Position numbers and translations under genes: made by a program. Positions 9,477-19,126 of a DNA stretch of 64,000 bases are shown piece after piece. The stretch is taken from positions 1-64,000 of the forward strand of contig JALONK010000007.1 in assembly GCA_025454975.1 (NCBI GenBank), in the 5' to 3' direction. The notes under the pieces are model-generated. The model made no database searches. It was not told where the DNA came from and saw nothing but the letters and a program-made list of their open reading frames with translations. The first letter of the stretch is position 1, and the number at the start of each line of letters is the position of its first letter. The DNA is from Bacteroidia bacterium. GTDB taxonomy: Bacteria; Bacteroidota; Bacteroidia; UKL13-3.

Positions 9477-12400
9477 ATGCACGATACAATAAAAGAATTT
9501 AAGCCCTCAAGTTGGAGTATAGATAATCGAACCAGTGTATATATACTAACCATCATTATATCATTGGCAGGTTTATTATCATACAACAGCTTACCTAAGG
9601 AACAATTTCCTGAGGTGAAGTTTCCTAGTATACTCGTTACAACTATATATCCCGGAACCTCTCCGAATGATATGGAACAATTGGTAACTAAACAAATCGA
9701 AAAACAACTGAGTACACTTACCGGTGTTAAAAAAATAAAAAGTAATTCGGTACAGGATTTCTCTGTTATCAATGTTGAATTTAACACCGATCAGGATGTT
9801 GATTTAAGCTTACAACGCGTAAAAGATGCAGTGTCTAAATCAAAGAATGATTTGCCGAATAATTTACCTTCCGATCCTCAAGTAACAGATATTGATGCGT
9901 CTCAATTTCCCATCATGCAAGTACATATCAGCGGTGATTTACCATTGGATAAAATGAAAAAGTATGCTGATAAATTACAAGATGAAATTGAAGGGTTGAA
10001 AGAAATTACCCGTGCAGATATGGCCGGCGCTTTGGAACGTGAAATTCAAATAAATGTAGATTTATACAAAGCTGAAATTGCCCATGTTACCTTAGATGAT
10101 ATTGAAGCTGCTGTGATATATGAAAATTTAACTATATCCGGCGGACTAATAGATATGGACGGATTAAAACGTTCAATCAGTGTTAAAGGTCAGTATAAAG
10201 ATCCTAAGTTAATCGGTGATATTGTTATTAAAGGTCAAACCGGTGCAGTAGTATATTTAAAAGATATAGCCGAAATAAAAGATGATTTTAAGGAGAAGGA
10301 AAGTTATGCCCGTCTTGAACACAAAAATGTTATCAGCTTAAATGTTATCAAGAAAAGCGGCGAAAACCTTATTGAAGCCGCAGATAAAATTAAGGATATT
10401 GCTAAACGCTACGAAACAGAAGTATTTCCACCCGGTTTAAAAGTAACCATTACCGGCGACCAATCGGAAGAAACCAGAACTACTTTGCACGATTTAATCA
10501 ATACTATTATTATCGGATTTGTTTTAGTAACGGTAATCCTAATGTTTTTTATGGGTACAACTAATGCCATATTCGTGGCGATGTCAGTACCTTTATCTTG
10601 TGCTGTTGCATTTATTGTTTTTCCTGCCATAGGTTTTAAACTTAACTTCATTGTATTGTTCTCTTTTCTTTTAGCTCTCGGGATTGTTGTGGATGATGCT
10701 ATTGTGGTTATTGAAAATACACATCGTATTTTCGCTAATGGTAAAATGCCAATCAAACAAGCTGCTAAATTAGCAGCAGGCGAAGTATTTTTACCTGTAC
10801 TATCGGGTACTATGACAACCTTGGCACCATTTATTCCACTTGCATTTTGGCAAGGTATAATTGGTAAGTTTATGTTCTTTTTACCTGTTACACTTATTGT
10901 AACCTTATTAGCTTCGTTATTTGTTGCTTATATTATTAATCCTGTGTTTGCGGTTGATTTTATGAAAACACATGAAGAGGAGGAAAAAGAACGCAAGAAT
11001 ACTCGCTCTTATAAACGAACAGGAATAATATTTGGTGCAGTAGCAGTGTTATCTTATGTATCAGGATTCTTTGGCTTTGGTAACTTTGTGATGGTATTAT
11101 TCGGTTTGTATTCATTAAATCGTTTTGTGTTTTGGAAATGGATTCAAGCTTTCCAAAATAAACAATGGCCGGCTGTTCAAGACTTATATAAGAATGTTGT
11201 TACTTGGTCATTAGAAAAAAGTCGCCCTATTTGGCTATTGGTTGGTACATTCTTATTGTTTGTGTTTTCGATAGTTCTTACTGGAATCGTTAAACCTAAT
11301 GTAGTTTTCTTCCCTCAGTCCGATCCAAACTTTGTTTATACTTATATCACTTTGCCTATCGGTACTTCTGCTGAATATACCGATAGTATCACACAGATTG
11401 TGGAAGAACGAGTTTATAAGGTGGTTGGTGACAAAAATCCAATTGTTGAGTCGGTAATATCAAATGTTGCAGTAGGTGCTAATGATCCTTCTCAATTTGA
11501 ATATAATTTTAGTGCTACCTCTCACCTGGGAAAAGTAACCGTTGCCTTTGTTGAATTTGCAAAAAGAAATGGTGAATCAACACGTAAATATCTTGATTTA
11601 ATAAGAGAAGCTACAAAAGGTATCCCGGGTGCCGAAATTATTGTTCAACAAGAATCTAATGGACCACCAACTGGTAAACCTATTGCGGTTGAAATTAAAG
11701 GCGACGATATTGAAGAACTTACAAAAGTTGGTGCAGACGTAAAAAGATTTTTAGATTCATTAAATATTCCCGGAGTTGAAGAACTAAAATCTGATGTGCA
11801 AAGTAATAAACCTGAACTTGTGGTTGAAGTAAACCGCGAACGAGCCAATCGCGAAGGTATTAGTACCGGAATGATTGGAGGTGCTTTACGTAAAGCAATA
11901 TTTGGTGCCGATAAACCTTCTAAACTAAAAGATGCTAATGACGAATACCCAATTCAGGTTCGTTACCAAAAGGAGCAACGTAATAATTTGGAAGCTTTAA
12001 TGAACTTAAAAATTACTTTCCGTGATATGAACATGGGTGGGATGGTAAGACAAATTCCTTTATCCTCGGTGGCAACTGTTAAATATAATAATACCTACGG
12101 TGGTATCAAACGTTTAGATGAAAAACCAATTATTACTTTATCATCTAATGTGTTGTCGGGCTTTAATGGAAACGAAATTGTTGCACGTATCGAAAAAGAA
12201 TTAAAGAATTACTCGCTACCAACAGGTGTTAGTATTGGAATGGGAGGCGAGCAACAAGAACAGGCTGAAACAGGAGCATTCTTAGGCTCTGCTATGATGG
12301 TAGCTCTAGGTTTGATCTTTTTAATTTTAGTTACTCAATTTAATTCATTATCTAAACCAATTATTATCTTAAGCGAAATTGTACTGAGTTTAATCGGTGT

Positions 12401-12851
12401 ATTATTAGGTTTCAGTATCTTTAATATGGAAATTTCAGTTGTAATGACCGGCGTTGGTATTGTTGCATTAGCAGGTATTGTGGTGCGTAATGGTATATTA
12501 TTGGTTGAGTTTACTGAAATTTTATTAAAGCAAGGTATGCCTTTGAAAGAAGCAATTATCGAAGCAGGAAGAACGCGTATGACTCCTGTATTATTAACTG
12601 CAACAGCTACTATTTTAGGATTGGTTCCTTTGGCAGTAGGATTAAATATAGATTTCGCCAAATTGTTTCAGGAAGGTAATCCTCATATTTTCTTCGGAGG
12701 TGATAGTGTAGCTTTTTGGGGGCCATTATCTTGGACAATGATATTTGGTTTAGGCTTCGCAACCTTCTTAACTTTAATACTTGTTCCGGTAATGTTGTAC
12801 CTTACTGAAAGACTAAAGTTTAAGTTAGGTTTTAAAAATGCCCATCAATAA
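9477..12851 (+). CDS. RND-family efflux pump, inner-membrane permease
   Basis: This 1124-residue AcrB/HAE1-like transporter exports substrates by proton antiport. The membrane helix 4 motif GIVVDDAIVVIENTHR carries the adjacent aspartates of the proton relay. The N-terminus (TSVYILTIIISLAGLLSYNSLPKEQFPEV) and the C-terminal VGIVALAGIVVRNGILLVEF are typical. It is about 80 residues longer than AcrB, partly because the central loop (about 500-575) has a charged stretch and two extra hydrophobic segments, as in several Bacteroidota pumps. It lies 32 bases after the adaptor gene. Substrate cannot be read from sequence; drugs or organic compounds are more likely than metals, since no metal-binding methionine cluster was noticed. 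Confidence 0.94.
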   Translation: MHDTIKEFKPSSWSIDNRTSVYILTIIISLAGLLSYNSLPKEQFPEVKFPSILVTTIYPGTSPNDMEQLVTKQIEKQLSTLTGVKKIKSNSVQDFSVINVEFNTDQDVDLSLQRVKDAVSKSKNDLPNNLPSDPQVTDIDASQFPIMQVHISGDLPLDKMKKYADKLQDEIEGLKEITRADMAGALEREIQINVDLYKAEIAHVTLDDIEAAVIYENLTISGGLIDMDGLKRSISVKGQYKDPKLIGDIVIKGQTGAVVYLKDIAEIKDDFKEKESYARLEHKNVISLNVIKKSGENLIEAADKIKDIAKRYETEVFPPGLKVTITGDQSEETRTTLHDLINTIIIGFVLVTVILMFFMGTTNAIFVAMSVPLSCAVAFIVFPAIGFKLNFIVLFSFLLALGIVVDDAIVVIENTHRIFANGKMPIKQAAKLAAGEVFLPVLSGTMTTLAPFIPLAFWQGIIGKFMFFLPVTLIVTLLASLFVAYIINPVFAVDFMKTHEEEEKERKNTRSYKRTGIIFGAVAVLSYVSGFFGFGNFVMVLFGLYSLNRFVFWKWIQAFQNKQWPAVQDLYKNVVTWSLEKSRPIWLLVGTFLLFVFSIVLTGIVKPNVVFFPQSDPNFVYTYITLPIGTSAEYTDSITQIVEERVYKVVGDKNPIVESVISNVAVGANDPSQFEYNFSATSHLGKVTVAFVEFAKRNGESTRKYLDLIREATKGIPGAEIIVQQESNGPPTGKPIAVEIKGDDIEELTKVGADVKRFLDSLNIPGVEELKSDVQSNKPELVVEVNRERANREGISTGMIGGALRKAIFGADKPSKLKDANDEYPIQVRYQKEQRNNLEALMNLKITFRDMNMGGMVRQIPLSSVATVKYNNTYGGIKRLDEKPIITLSSNVLSGFNGNEIVARIEKELKNYSLPTGVSIGMGGEQQEQAETGAFLGSAMMVALGLIFLILVTQFNSLSKPIIILSEIVLSLIGVLLGFSIFNMEISVVMTGVGIVALAGIVVRNGILLVEFTEILLKQGMPLKEAIIEAGRTRMTPVLLTATATILGLVPLAVGLNIDFAKLFQEGNPHIFFGGDSVAFWGPLSWTMIFGLGFATFLTLILVPVMLYLTERLKFKLGFKNAHQ

Positions 12852-12912
12852 ATTAGTTGAAAAAGCTTTGTAAAAAATAAAGTGGAAACTTGTATCAACA
12901 ATAAAAATAAAT

Positions 12913-12920
12913 TACCTTTG
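12913..12920 (+). promoter_or_regulatory. Promoter -7 box of the candidate small RNA
   Basis: TACCTTTG is an exact TAnnTTTG match, with a TTG at 12890-12892 placed 20 bases upstream as a possible -33 element. No gene starts within 200 bases; the next landmark downstream is a terminator. Confidence 0.55.
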
Positions 12921-12923
12921 TTT

Positions 12924-13050
12924 ACAGCATTTCACAGGATTATTGAAGGTGCTTTAACAAAGAAAAAATAAAGATATTGCATCCTTGAGTAGAGGTGCAA
13001 TTGTTTCATAGGCTAGGGTGGAGCCCCCAATAAGGGGGCTTCGCTTTTTT
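12924..13050 (+). ncRNA. Candidate small RNA with its own promoter and terminator
   Basis: Between the pump and the protease lies a unit of roughly 120 bases with a consensus promoter at its head and an intrinsic terminator at its end. It contains two hairpins: 12926-12953 (AGCA and TTCA pairing with TGAA and TGCT around a 9-nt loop) and 12976-13001 (ATTGCA/TGCAAT plus CCT/AGG, one bulged T, loop TGAGTAG), then the terminator. No open frame of useful length is present. The start is estimated from the -7 box. No known family could be assigned; a 6S-like or trans-acting RNA are both possible. Confidence 0.5.
13022..13050 (+). terminator. Rho-independent terminator of the sRNA unit / efflux operon
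   Basis: The stem AGCCCCC ... GGGGGCT (13022-13040) has a short AATAA loop. It is followed by TCGC and a run of six T. Confidence 0.85.
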
Positions 13051-13141
13051 ATCAGCAATTCCAATTGTAGCTAAATATATATTCAATTTAATTTTGTTCC
13101 AATATTTTATTACTTTCGAGAGGTATACAGAAATTTTATTC

Positions 13142-14722
13142 ATGAAAAAATTATTATTAAAAGTAAGTTTCTTATCTCTTACTTCACTTGCATTTGCACA
13201 AAATCAAGCACCTGAAAACTGGTTTAATTTAGACTATAGTACAAATAAAGTTCACGGCGTAAGCACCGAAAGAACTTATGCTGAATTGTTAAAAGGCAAA
13301 ACTTCGAAAACCATTGTAGTAGCCGTTATTGATGGTGGTACTGAAGTGAAACATGAAGATTTAAAAGATGTAATTTGGGTTAATCCAAATGAAATTCCCG
13401 GTAACGGAATTGATGATGATAAAAACGGTTATGTAGATGATATCAATGGTTGGAACTTTATAGGTGGTGCCGAAAAAGATGTTGCAGAGGATAACCTTGA
13501 AGTAACTAGATTATACACTAAACTACATGCAAAATATGGTAGTATAGATACTTTATTGCTTGATGGCGAAGAAAAAGTAAATTATGAATTTTATAAAAAG
13601 GTTAAAGAATCATACACAAAATCTTTTACTCAATACGAATCCATAAATAATATTTATAAATCACTTATCAGTGGTATAAAGTCTCTACGCAATGGTATTG
13701 GTAAAGATGATGTAACTATAGGAGATCTAAAGTCGCACCGAGTTGCCAATAAAAATGAAGTAATTGCAGCTAATGCGCTAATTAATGTAATGAAGAACAA
13801 ATCTGGTACAATCAAACTTAGCAGTATTCAAAAAGAAATTGAAGAGTCAGGTTCACAAATAGCTAAGTTTGTTGATTTTCATTACAATACCGAATTTGAT
13901 CCTCGCTCAATTGTTGGTGACGACTATGAAAACGTTAATCAAAGATATTATGGCAATAATAGGGTATATGGACCTCATGGTGATCATGGAACTCACGTTG
14001 CTGGTATTATAGCTGCTATGCGAAATAATCAATTAGGAATGATGGGAGTAGCCGATAATGTAAAAATTATGGTTTTACGTGTTGTGCCTGATGGTGATGA
14101 AAGAGATAAAGATGTTGCTAATGCTATTCGTTATGCTGTAGATAATGGTGCTACAATCATTAATATGAGTTTTGGGAAATCATTTTCTCCTTACAAATCA
14201 GCAGTAGATGAGGCAGTGAAATATGCACAAAGTAAAGATGTTTTATTGGTTCACGCAGCAGGTAACGATAATAAAAATATTGATGTTGAGGATAATTTTC
14301 CTAATGATAAAATGAATGGATATGATGCATCAAATTGGATTGAAGTAGGAGCATCAAGTTGGAAGCCTAAAAAACTTTTAACAGCTGAGTTTAGCAATTA
14401 TGGTAAAGCATCTGTAGATGTATTTGCCCCGGGAGTTGATGTTTATTCTTGTATCCCTGAAAGTAAATATGAATCATTCAATGGTACAAGTATGGCAGCT
14501 CCGGTAACAGCAGGTGTTGCAGCAGTTTTACGCAGTTATTTTCCTCACCTTACTGCTGCTCAGGTAAAAGAAATTATATTAAAATCATCTATTAAAATAA
14601 AAGGTAAAGTACTGATACCCGGTAGTAATAAAAAAGTTAAGCTATCCGAATTGTGTGTAAGTGGCGGAGTCGTTAATCTTTATGAAGCCGTTAAATTGGC
14701 AGCGACCTATCCGGTAAAATAA
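13142..14722 (+). CDS. Secreted subtilisin-like serine protease (S8 family)
   Basis: This 526-residue protein has a Sec signal peptide (cleavage near LAFAQ, residue 20). The S8 catalytic residues are all visible: D64 in VAVIDGGTE, H282 in HGDHGTHVAG, oxyanion N375 in AAGND and S450 in FNGTSMAAP. An insertion of about 170 residues (roughly 105-275), largely helical, separates the catalytic Asp and His, as in a Bacteroidota S8 subgroup. It ends soon after the catalytic domain without a T9SS tail, so a periplasmic location is inferred. The ATG at 13142 is chosen over one 16 codons upstream because it begins the signal peptide. Confidence 0.92.
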   Translation: MKKLLLKVSFLSLTSLAFAQNQAPENWFNLDYSTNKVHGVSTERTYAELLKGKTSKTIVVAVIDGGTEVKHEDLKDVIWVNPNEIPGNGIDDDKNGYVDDINGWNFIGGAEKDVAEDNLEVTRLYTKLHAKYGSIDTLLLDGEEKVNYEFYKKVKESYTKSFTQYESINNIYKSLISGIKSLRNGIGKDDVTIGDLKSHRVANKNEVIAANALINVMKNKSGTIKLSSIQKEIEESGSQIAKFVDFHYNTEFDPRSIVGDDYENVNQRYYGNNRVYGPHGDHGTHVAGIIAAMRNNQLGMMGVADNVKIMVLRVVPDGDERDKDVANAIRYAVDNGATIINMSFGKSFSPYKSAVDEAVKYAQSKDVLLVHAAGNDNKNIDVEDNFPNDKMNGYDASNWIEVGASSWKPKKLLTAEFSNYGKASVDVFAPGVDVYSCIPESKYESFNGTSMAAPVTAGVAAVLRSYFPHLTAAQVKEIILKSSIKIKGKVLIPGSNKKVKLSELCVSGGVVNLYEAVKLAATYPVK

Positions 14723-14733
14723 TAAATTTTAGA

Positions 14734-14756
14734 AGCCCCTTATTGGGGCTTTTTTT
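14734..14756 (+). terminator. Rho-independent terminator after the S8 protease
   Basis: A six-base-pair stem, AGCCCC ... GGGGCT (14734-14750), has a 5-nt loop and a run of T directly after. Confidence 0.85.
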
Positions 14757-14896
14757 ATTATAGACCAAGTTTATTTACTATAATGTTTGTCTATCATGTA
14801 AATTAGTCTTTATCTAAATTAATGAATCACGATTACGGGATTGACTTTAGGACTACTGATAGAAATCTTTTATTTTGCACAAACTTATCCCTAGTT

Positions 14897-17194
14897 ATGA
14901 AAACAATATTGCGCATATGTTGCCTGCATGTGTTATTGCTATGTACATGCTTAGGAAATGCATCCGATGTGCCGAAGCAGTTCCGTACAGCATATCAATT
15001 ACTTAACAAAGCTGATAATACCAAATTGTTGGCAGAAGCTCAAATAAGGTTAAGCGATTTGTATTGGGCTCGTCAAGCCGACTCTTGTTTGTACTTTGCT
15101 AAACTTTCATTAAATTCTTCTATTCAGGCTAGAGATAATTTTTTAATGATTGAATCCTATCGCTGTATTGGCCAAGCCTATAGAAACAGGCAAGAAATGG
15201 ATTCATCCTTTAAGTATCTTAATAAAGCTTTCAAGTTAAGTAGACTATTTCCAAATGCCAATCAATTGGCAAAAATTACCAATAATCTTGGTGCATTATA
15301 TTTTAGTCAACGTAAATATAAAATAGCCTTAGATTATTTTAACCAATCAGCTACCCTCGCTTTTAATAACTCCGATACTTTAATAGGTGCTCTCGCACTA
15401 ACAAATAAAGGTAATGTACTTCAGCAGTTAGGTCAGTTTGATGCTGCTTTCTCTTTACATCATCAGGCAATTGAGTATTTTTTGGCTTTAGGCGATAGTG
15501 TTTGGTTAAGTAATACAATTAACAACCTTGGCGCATTTTATGATAATAAAGGCATTTACAACAAAGCTATTGAAGCTTATTATGAAGCGCTCGAAATAAA
15601 AGATTTAATTAAAGACACGAGGGGTTTACCATTATTGATTTTAAACATCGGCTCTATTCATTTTTCTCAAGGTAATTATGAAAAAGCGTTATACTTTTTT
15701 CAGCGTTCCTTAGCCCTTAACTTATCAGGTATTAACTATAATGCCACAGCAAGCGACATGCATAACATCGCAAACTGTTATATGCGCTTATCGAAATTCG
15801 ATAGCGGGTATTATTTTATTAATAAGGCAATTGAGTTACGTAAGCGTACAAATAATCAATTCGGATTAGCATCATCGTTTAATACCTTAGGAAGATTATA
15901 CCTTGCCGAACTCAAATATAGTGAAGCAGAAAAATTATTCAATTCAGTTTATACGATGAGGGTTGGACTCGGCGATGATATTGGATTGATTGCTACAGGA
16001 CTCGATTTGGCAGAGGTATACACAACGAAAGGTGATTTGAAAAAAGCCAATCAATATGCTTCACAAGCCTATGCTTTGGCAAATGAGTATCACTTAATGG
16101 AAGATTTAACAGTTGCTGCACAACAATTGTATATGATTGCCAAAAAGGAAGGTAATATGCTAAAAGCACTTAAATATCTGGAAACCTTCCATCTTTATGA
16201 AGATTCTTTACGAAAAATGGAAATTTACTCAGGGATTAATCGCTACGAGGCTAATTATGAGTTTACCAAAAAAGAAAGAGAACAAACATTTCTGTTGCAG
16301 CAAGAGCGTTTGCTTAAAGAACAAGAAATACTTTTTCAGCAACAGTTAACTCATTTATATGCAGGTATACTTTTAGTGGTTTTAATACTACTCATTGTTT
16401 TATACTCTGCTTATAAACAACGTAAACAAGCCAACGAAATATTAGAAGTTCAAAACAAAAAAATTGAAGAACAAAAGTCGGTTTTGCAACAACATTCTGA
16501 CTCTCTTGCTGAGTTAAATCTGTCTAAAGACAAACTGTTTTCTGTTATCGCTCACGATTTAAAAAGTCCGCTAAGTATGATTAACAGTATGTTAAATTTA
16601 TTAGGTAATGATTTAATTACTGAACAAGAATTTAAGGAACGCATACATTTATTATCAGAAAAGTCAGGTCAAGCCTCTGTTATGTTAGATAACTTATTGG
16701 CCTGGGCTGCCATACAATTTAAAGGGGAAGCGGTGACTGTTGAATCAATATCCATAAATGAAACGGTGGAACAAGTGGTAGGTTTTTTTCAAAAGCAACT
16801 GCAACAAAAACAAATCACTGTAAATTGTTTTATTTCTGCTGATACCTTTGTTCATGCAAATAAGGAAATGCTAATGATAGTGCTAAGGAACTTGTTAGCC
16901 AATGCAATCAAATATAGTCATCCTGAAAGTGAAATAGTTATTTCTTCTGATACAAAAGATGGTTTGGCTTTGATAAGTGTTAAGGATAACGGAGTAGGCA
17001 TGGCTGATCGTGTTTTAAAGCAACTGTTTACAGCAGGATTGGTTTCTTCGCCGGGAACTAATAAAGAGAAGGGAACAGGTTTAGGTTTAATGTTAAGTAA
17101 GGATTATATCACTAAATTAGGCGGAAATCTTTGGGCAACTTCCGAACAAAATAAGGGCAGTGTATTTTACGCTTCATTACCTCTTGCTAAATAA
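14897..17194 (+). CDS. TPR-repeat sensor histidine kinase
   Basis: This 765-residue protein has a signal peptide (ending about residue 22), five or more tetratricopeptide repeats over residues 80-400 (for example ITNNLGALYFSQRKYKIALDYFNQS), a coiled coil, one membrane helix (about 487-506) and a cytoplasmic kinase. H553 in FSVIAHDLKSPL is the phospho-acceptor; the N box LRNLLANAIKYSH, G1 VKDNGVGM and G2 GTGLGLMLSKDYI complete the ATPase. TPR kinases of this type are common in Bacteroidota and sense unknown periplasmic cues. No response regulator adjoins it, so it is an orphan here. The ATG at 14897 gives a proper signal peptide; an ATG 25 codons upstream would not. Confidence 0.92.
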   Translation: MKTILRICCLHVLLLCTCLGNASDVPKQFRTAYQLLNKADNTKLLAEAQIRLSDLYWARQADSCLYFAKLSLNSSIQARDNFLMIESYRCIGQAYRNRQEMDSSFKYLNKAFKLSRLFPNANQLAKITNNLGALYFSQRKYKIALDYFNQSATLAFNNSDTLIGALALTNKGNVLQQLGQFDAAFSLHHQAIEYFLALGDSVWLSNTINNLGAFYDNKGIYNKAIEAYYEALEIKDLIKDTRGLPLLILNIGSIHFSQGNYEKALYFFQRSLALNLSGINYNATASDMHNIANCYMRLSKFDSGYYFINKAIELRKRTNNQFGLASSFNTLGRLYLAELKYSEAEKLFNSVYTMRVGLGDDIGLIATGLDLAEVYTTKGDLKKANQYASQAYALANEYHLMEDLTVAAQQLYMIAKKEGNMLKALKYLETFHLYEDSLRKMEIYSGINRYEANYEFTKKEREQTFLLQQERLLKEQEILFQQQLTHLYAGILLVVLILLIVLYSAYKQRKQANEILEVQNKKIEEQKSVLQQHSDSLAELNLSKDKLFSVIAHDLKSPLSMINSMLNLLGNDLITEQEFKERIHLLSEKSGQASVMLDNLLAWAAIQFKGEAVTVESISINETVEQVVGFFQKQLQQKQITVNCFISADTFVHANKEMLMIVLRNLLANAIKYSHPESEIVISSDTKDGLALISVKDNGVGMADRVLKQLFTAGLVSSPGTNKEKGTGLGLMLSKDYITKLGGNLWATSEQNKGSVFYASLPLAK

Positions 17195-17818
17195 TGGTTT
17201 TAATCGTGCAGTTACGAATAATATAATCACTGCACCTGAAAAAGCTAAAGCCATATCTTTTTGTGCATCCCAAGGATCGCCTTGTGAACCTAAATAAGCA
17301 GGTCCTTGCGCCGGGAAAAATACTTCTGCTACTAACCATTCTATTAGTTCATAGGCTCCGCTAAAACTCATGGTGATTTCAACAGGTAATACCCAACAAA
17401 CCCAAACAGGCCAATCAAACCAGTTTTTAAAATAGTCGCGCATGGGGTAGGCTAATAAGAAACCAAAGCTAAAGTGTACAATCCTATCGTATTGGTTTCT
17501 TTGTAATGATAACAAATCTTTTAGCCAATATCCGAAAGGGTTTTCAGCATAGGTGTACATTGCCCCGTAGATATGTAGCATTATGTAAATGAATATCATT
17601 GTATAGCTTAAATCACTAAATTTAAACTTAGGGTATGTAAGTGTTAATCCGGCGAGAAATATAATGGTTAACGCATTTTCAGTCCACCAGTTAGCCTTAT
17701 CCGTTGTAAACAAAAAAGTATAGATCCACGTAATAAAAAACAGAACCAAATAAATTTTCAAGAGTGGATTCTGATTGAATAATTTCTTATGAGGAGTTGT
17801 TGCCGTAGATAAAATCAT
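17177..17818 (-). CDS. DUF2238 (YjdF-like) integral membrane protein
   Basis: This 213-residue membrane protein has about six hydrophobic segments and the YjdF-family landmarks: YDRIVHFSFGFLLAYPMRDY and ELIEWLVAEVF, then a soluble loop with GSQGDPWDAQKDMALAFSGA. The DxxHF and GDPWDxQxDM motifs suggest a conserved polar site, but no biochemical function is established for the family. A longer frame from 17884 would overlap the previous gene; the ATG at 17818 lies just after that gene's stop and fits better. Its 3' end overlaps the histidine kinase gene by 18 bases, tail to tail. Confidence 0.85.
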   Translation of the reverse strand: MILSTATTPHKKLFNQNPLLKIYLVLFFITWIYTFLFTTDKANWWTENALTIIFLAGLTLTYPKFKFSDLSYTMIFIYIMLHIYGAMYTYAENPFGYWLKDLLSLQRNQYDRIVHFSFGFLLAYPMRDYFKNWFDWPVWVCWVLPVEITMSFSGAYELIEWLVAEVFFPAQGPAYLGSQGDPWDAQKDMALAFSGAVIILFVTARLKPLFSKR

Positions 17819-17825
17819 ATTGTGA

Positions 17826-18242
17826 TTAAGTAAGTTGAATAAACCATTCATAATTTCCTTGCATAACACAAATTCCTTCTTCATTATGCACTTCTACCGG
17901 GACGTTAATTAAAGTCCGCCTGTTTGCGGTTAATTGCATTCGTATCTCTTCAATTTTATTATCATCCATGATAATCTTTGCACTTACTTTTCCGGTTGCA
18001 GGTTTTCTAAACTTCACATCCGATTTTCTTAATACCGGTATACAATTCGACGCAAAGTCAGGGAATGCATTTATCAGCCATTGCCCTGTTGCAAATTCAG
18101 CTAAGGAGAACTGAGCAGCAGCAGCAACTGTACCTAAATGGTTGGTATAGGCTTCATCGTTGGATAATTCAAATATATACTCCGGAGATGTTGCCTCTTT
18201 TAATGCAATCATTTTTGCAAATGGAATTTGGGTTAAATCCAT
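17826..18242 (-). CDS. Hotdog-fold thioesterase-like protein (DUF4442/PaaI type)
   Basis: This 138-residue protein fits the DUF4442 or YiiD C-terminal hotdog group. An N-terminal segment NHLGTVAAAAQFSLAEFATGQWL resembles the central helix that carries the H/N-G/E active site in PaaI-type thioesterases. It is followed by strands such as VKFRKPATGKVSAKI and TLINVPVEVHNEEGICVMQGNYEWFI. Members hydrolyse or bind acyl-CoA-like thioesters; the substrate is unknown. It sits between the TonB-like and DUF2238 genes with gaps of 2 and 7 bases, so the three are probably co-transcribed. Confidence 0.75.
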   Translation of the reverse strand: MDLTQIPFAKMIALKEATSPEYIFELSNDEAYTNHLGTVAAAAQFSLAEFATGQWLINAFPDFASNCIPVLRKSDVKFRKPATGKVSAKIIMDDNKIEEIRMQLTANRRTLINVPVEVHNEEGICVMQGNYEWFIQLT

Positions 18243-18244
18243 GG

Positions 18245-19045
18245 TTATTTTAATTTAAATACAATTGGAAGATTCATTTTCACATTTACCGGTTTACCAT
18301 TCATTCTCCCGGGCTTCCAATTTGGCATAAGCATGATTACTCTTAGCGCCTCTGTATCGAAAGCTTTTCCGGCCGACTTAATTACCTTTGGTTCTATAAT
18401 TGAGCCGTCTGACATAACAATAAAGCTTATTACCACTTTACCTTCAATTCCTAGCTCAACTTCTTTGCTTGGATATTTTAAGTTATTACTTAAAAATTTA
18501 TAAATATCACCTTGAAATTCAGGCATTTGCTCAGCAAAATTTACTACCTCCATTGATGAACTTTTATCTTCAATAGCTAAATCATTTTGTCCAACAGCAG
18601 GTTCAATAAAAGGTTGAGTTTGTTCTCCAGTAAATAACTTTACAGTACTATCTTTAAGCATAAACAAAATACTAAGGGAGTAATAGGTGTCAACAGGTTT
18701 ATTTCTAATTCTTCCGGGTGTCCATAAAGGCATTAATCGAATAACCCTTGCGGCTTCTTGTTCAAGTGTTTGTTTACCTCCTGCTATAACTTTTACCTCC
18801 CTAATTTTTCCATCTTTTGCAACAATAAAATGAACATCTACGATGCCTTCATGTCTTAATTTAATTGCTTCTAATGGATAAATGGCTTGTCTGGATATAA
18901 AAGCTTGCAGCTCCTTAGCACCTGTTTTATACTCCGGAAGTATTTCTACAATTTTATAGATTGTATCATGATTAGTTAACGGTTGACTGTATGCCCGGTT
19001 AATCAATAAGATAGATAGAATGGCGGATAATAGATATTTTATCAT
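18245..19045 (-). CDS. Protein with two TonB C-terminal domains
   Basis: This 266-residue protein has an N-terminal signal or membrane helix (to about residue 20) and two successive TonB C-terminal modules (about 45-130 and 170-262). Each shows the pattern YP.EA...EG.V...F.V..DG.I......G.....EA.RVI..MP.W.PG...GKPV......F. Canonical TonB has one such domain after a Pro-rich spacer; the spacer and the long membrane anchor are lacking. It may therefore be a periplasmic TonB-like adaptor rather than an energy transducer. The duplicated module is common in Bacteroidota. Confidence 0.85.
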   Translation of the reverse strand: MIKYLLSAILSILLINRAYSQPLTNHDTIYKIVEILPEYKTGAKELQAFISRQAIYPLEAIKLRHEGIVDVHFIVAKDGKIREVKVIAGGKQTLEQEAARVIRLMPLWTPGRIRNKPVDTYYSLSILFMLKDSTVKLFTGEQTQPFIEPAVGQNDLAIEDKSSSMEVVNFAEQMPEFQGDIYKFLSNNLKYPSKEVELGIEGKVVISFIVMSDGSIIEPKVIKSAGKAFDTEALRVIMLMPNWKPGRMNGKPVNVKMNLPIVFKLK

Positions 19046-19078
19046 TGTTTTTACTAATGCAAGTTAACAAAATTTGAT

Positions 19079-19117
19079 AAAAATCTAAGGTACAAAATAT
19101 ATGCTTGTACCTTAGAT
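19079..19117 (-). terminator. Rho-independent terminator after creD
   Basis: A perfect 13-bp stem, ATCTAAGGTACAA and its complement, has a 9-nt loop. It lies 9 bases past the creD stop codon and a run of T follows on the minus strand. Confidence 0.85.
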
Positions 19118-19126
19118 AGCTGCATA

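Noticed and set aside
17177-17194. Overlap of the DUF2238 and histidine-kinase genes as a sequencing error.
   Set aside because: The overlap is tail to tail over 18 bases, both C-termini look normal for their families, and such convergent overlaps are common.
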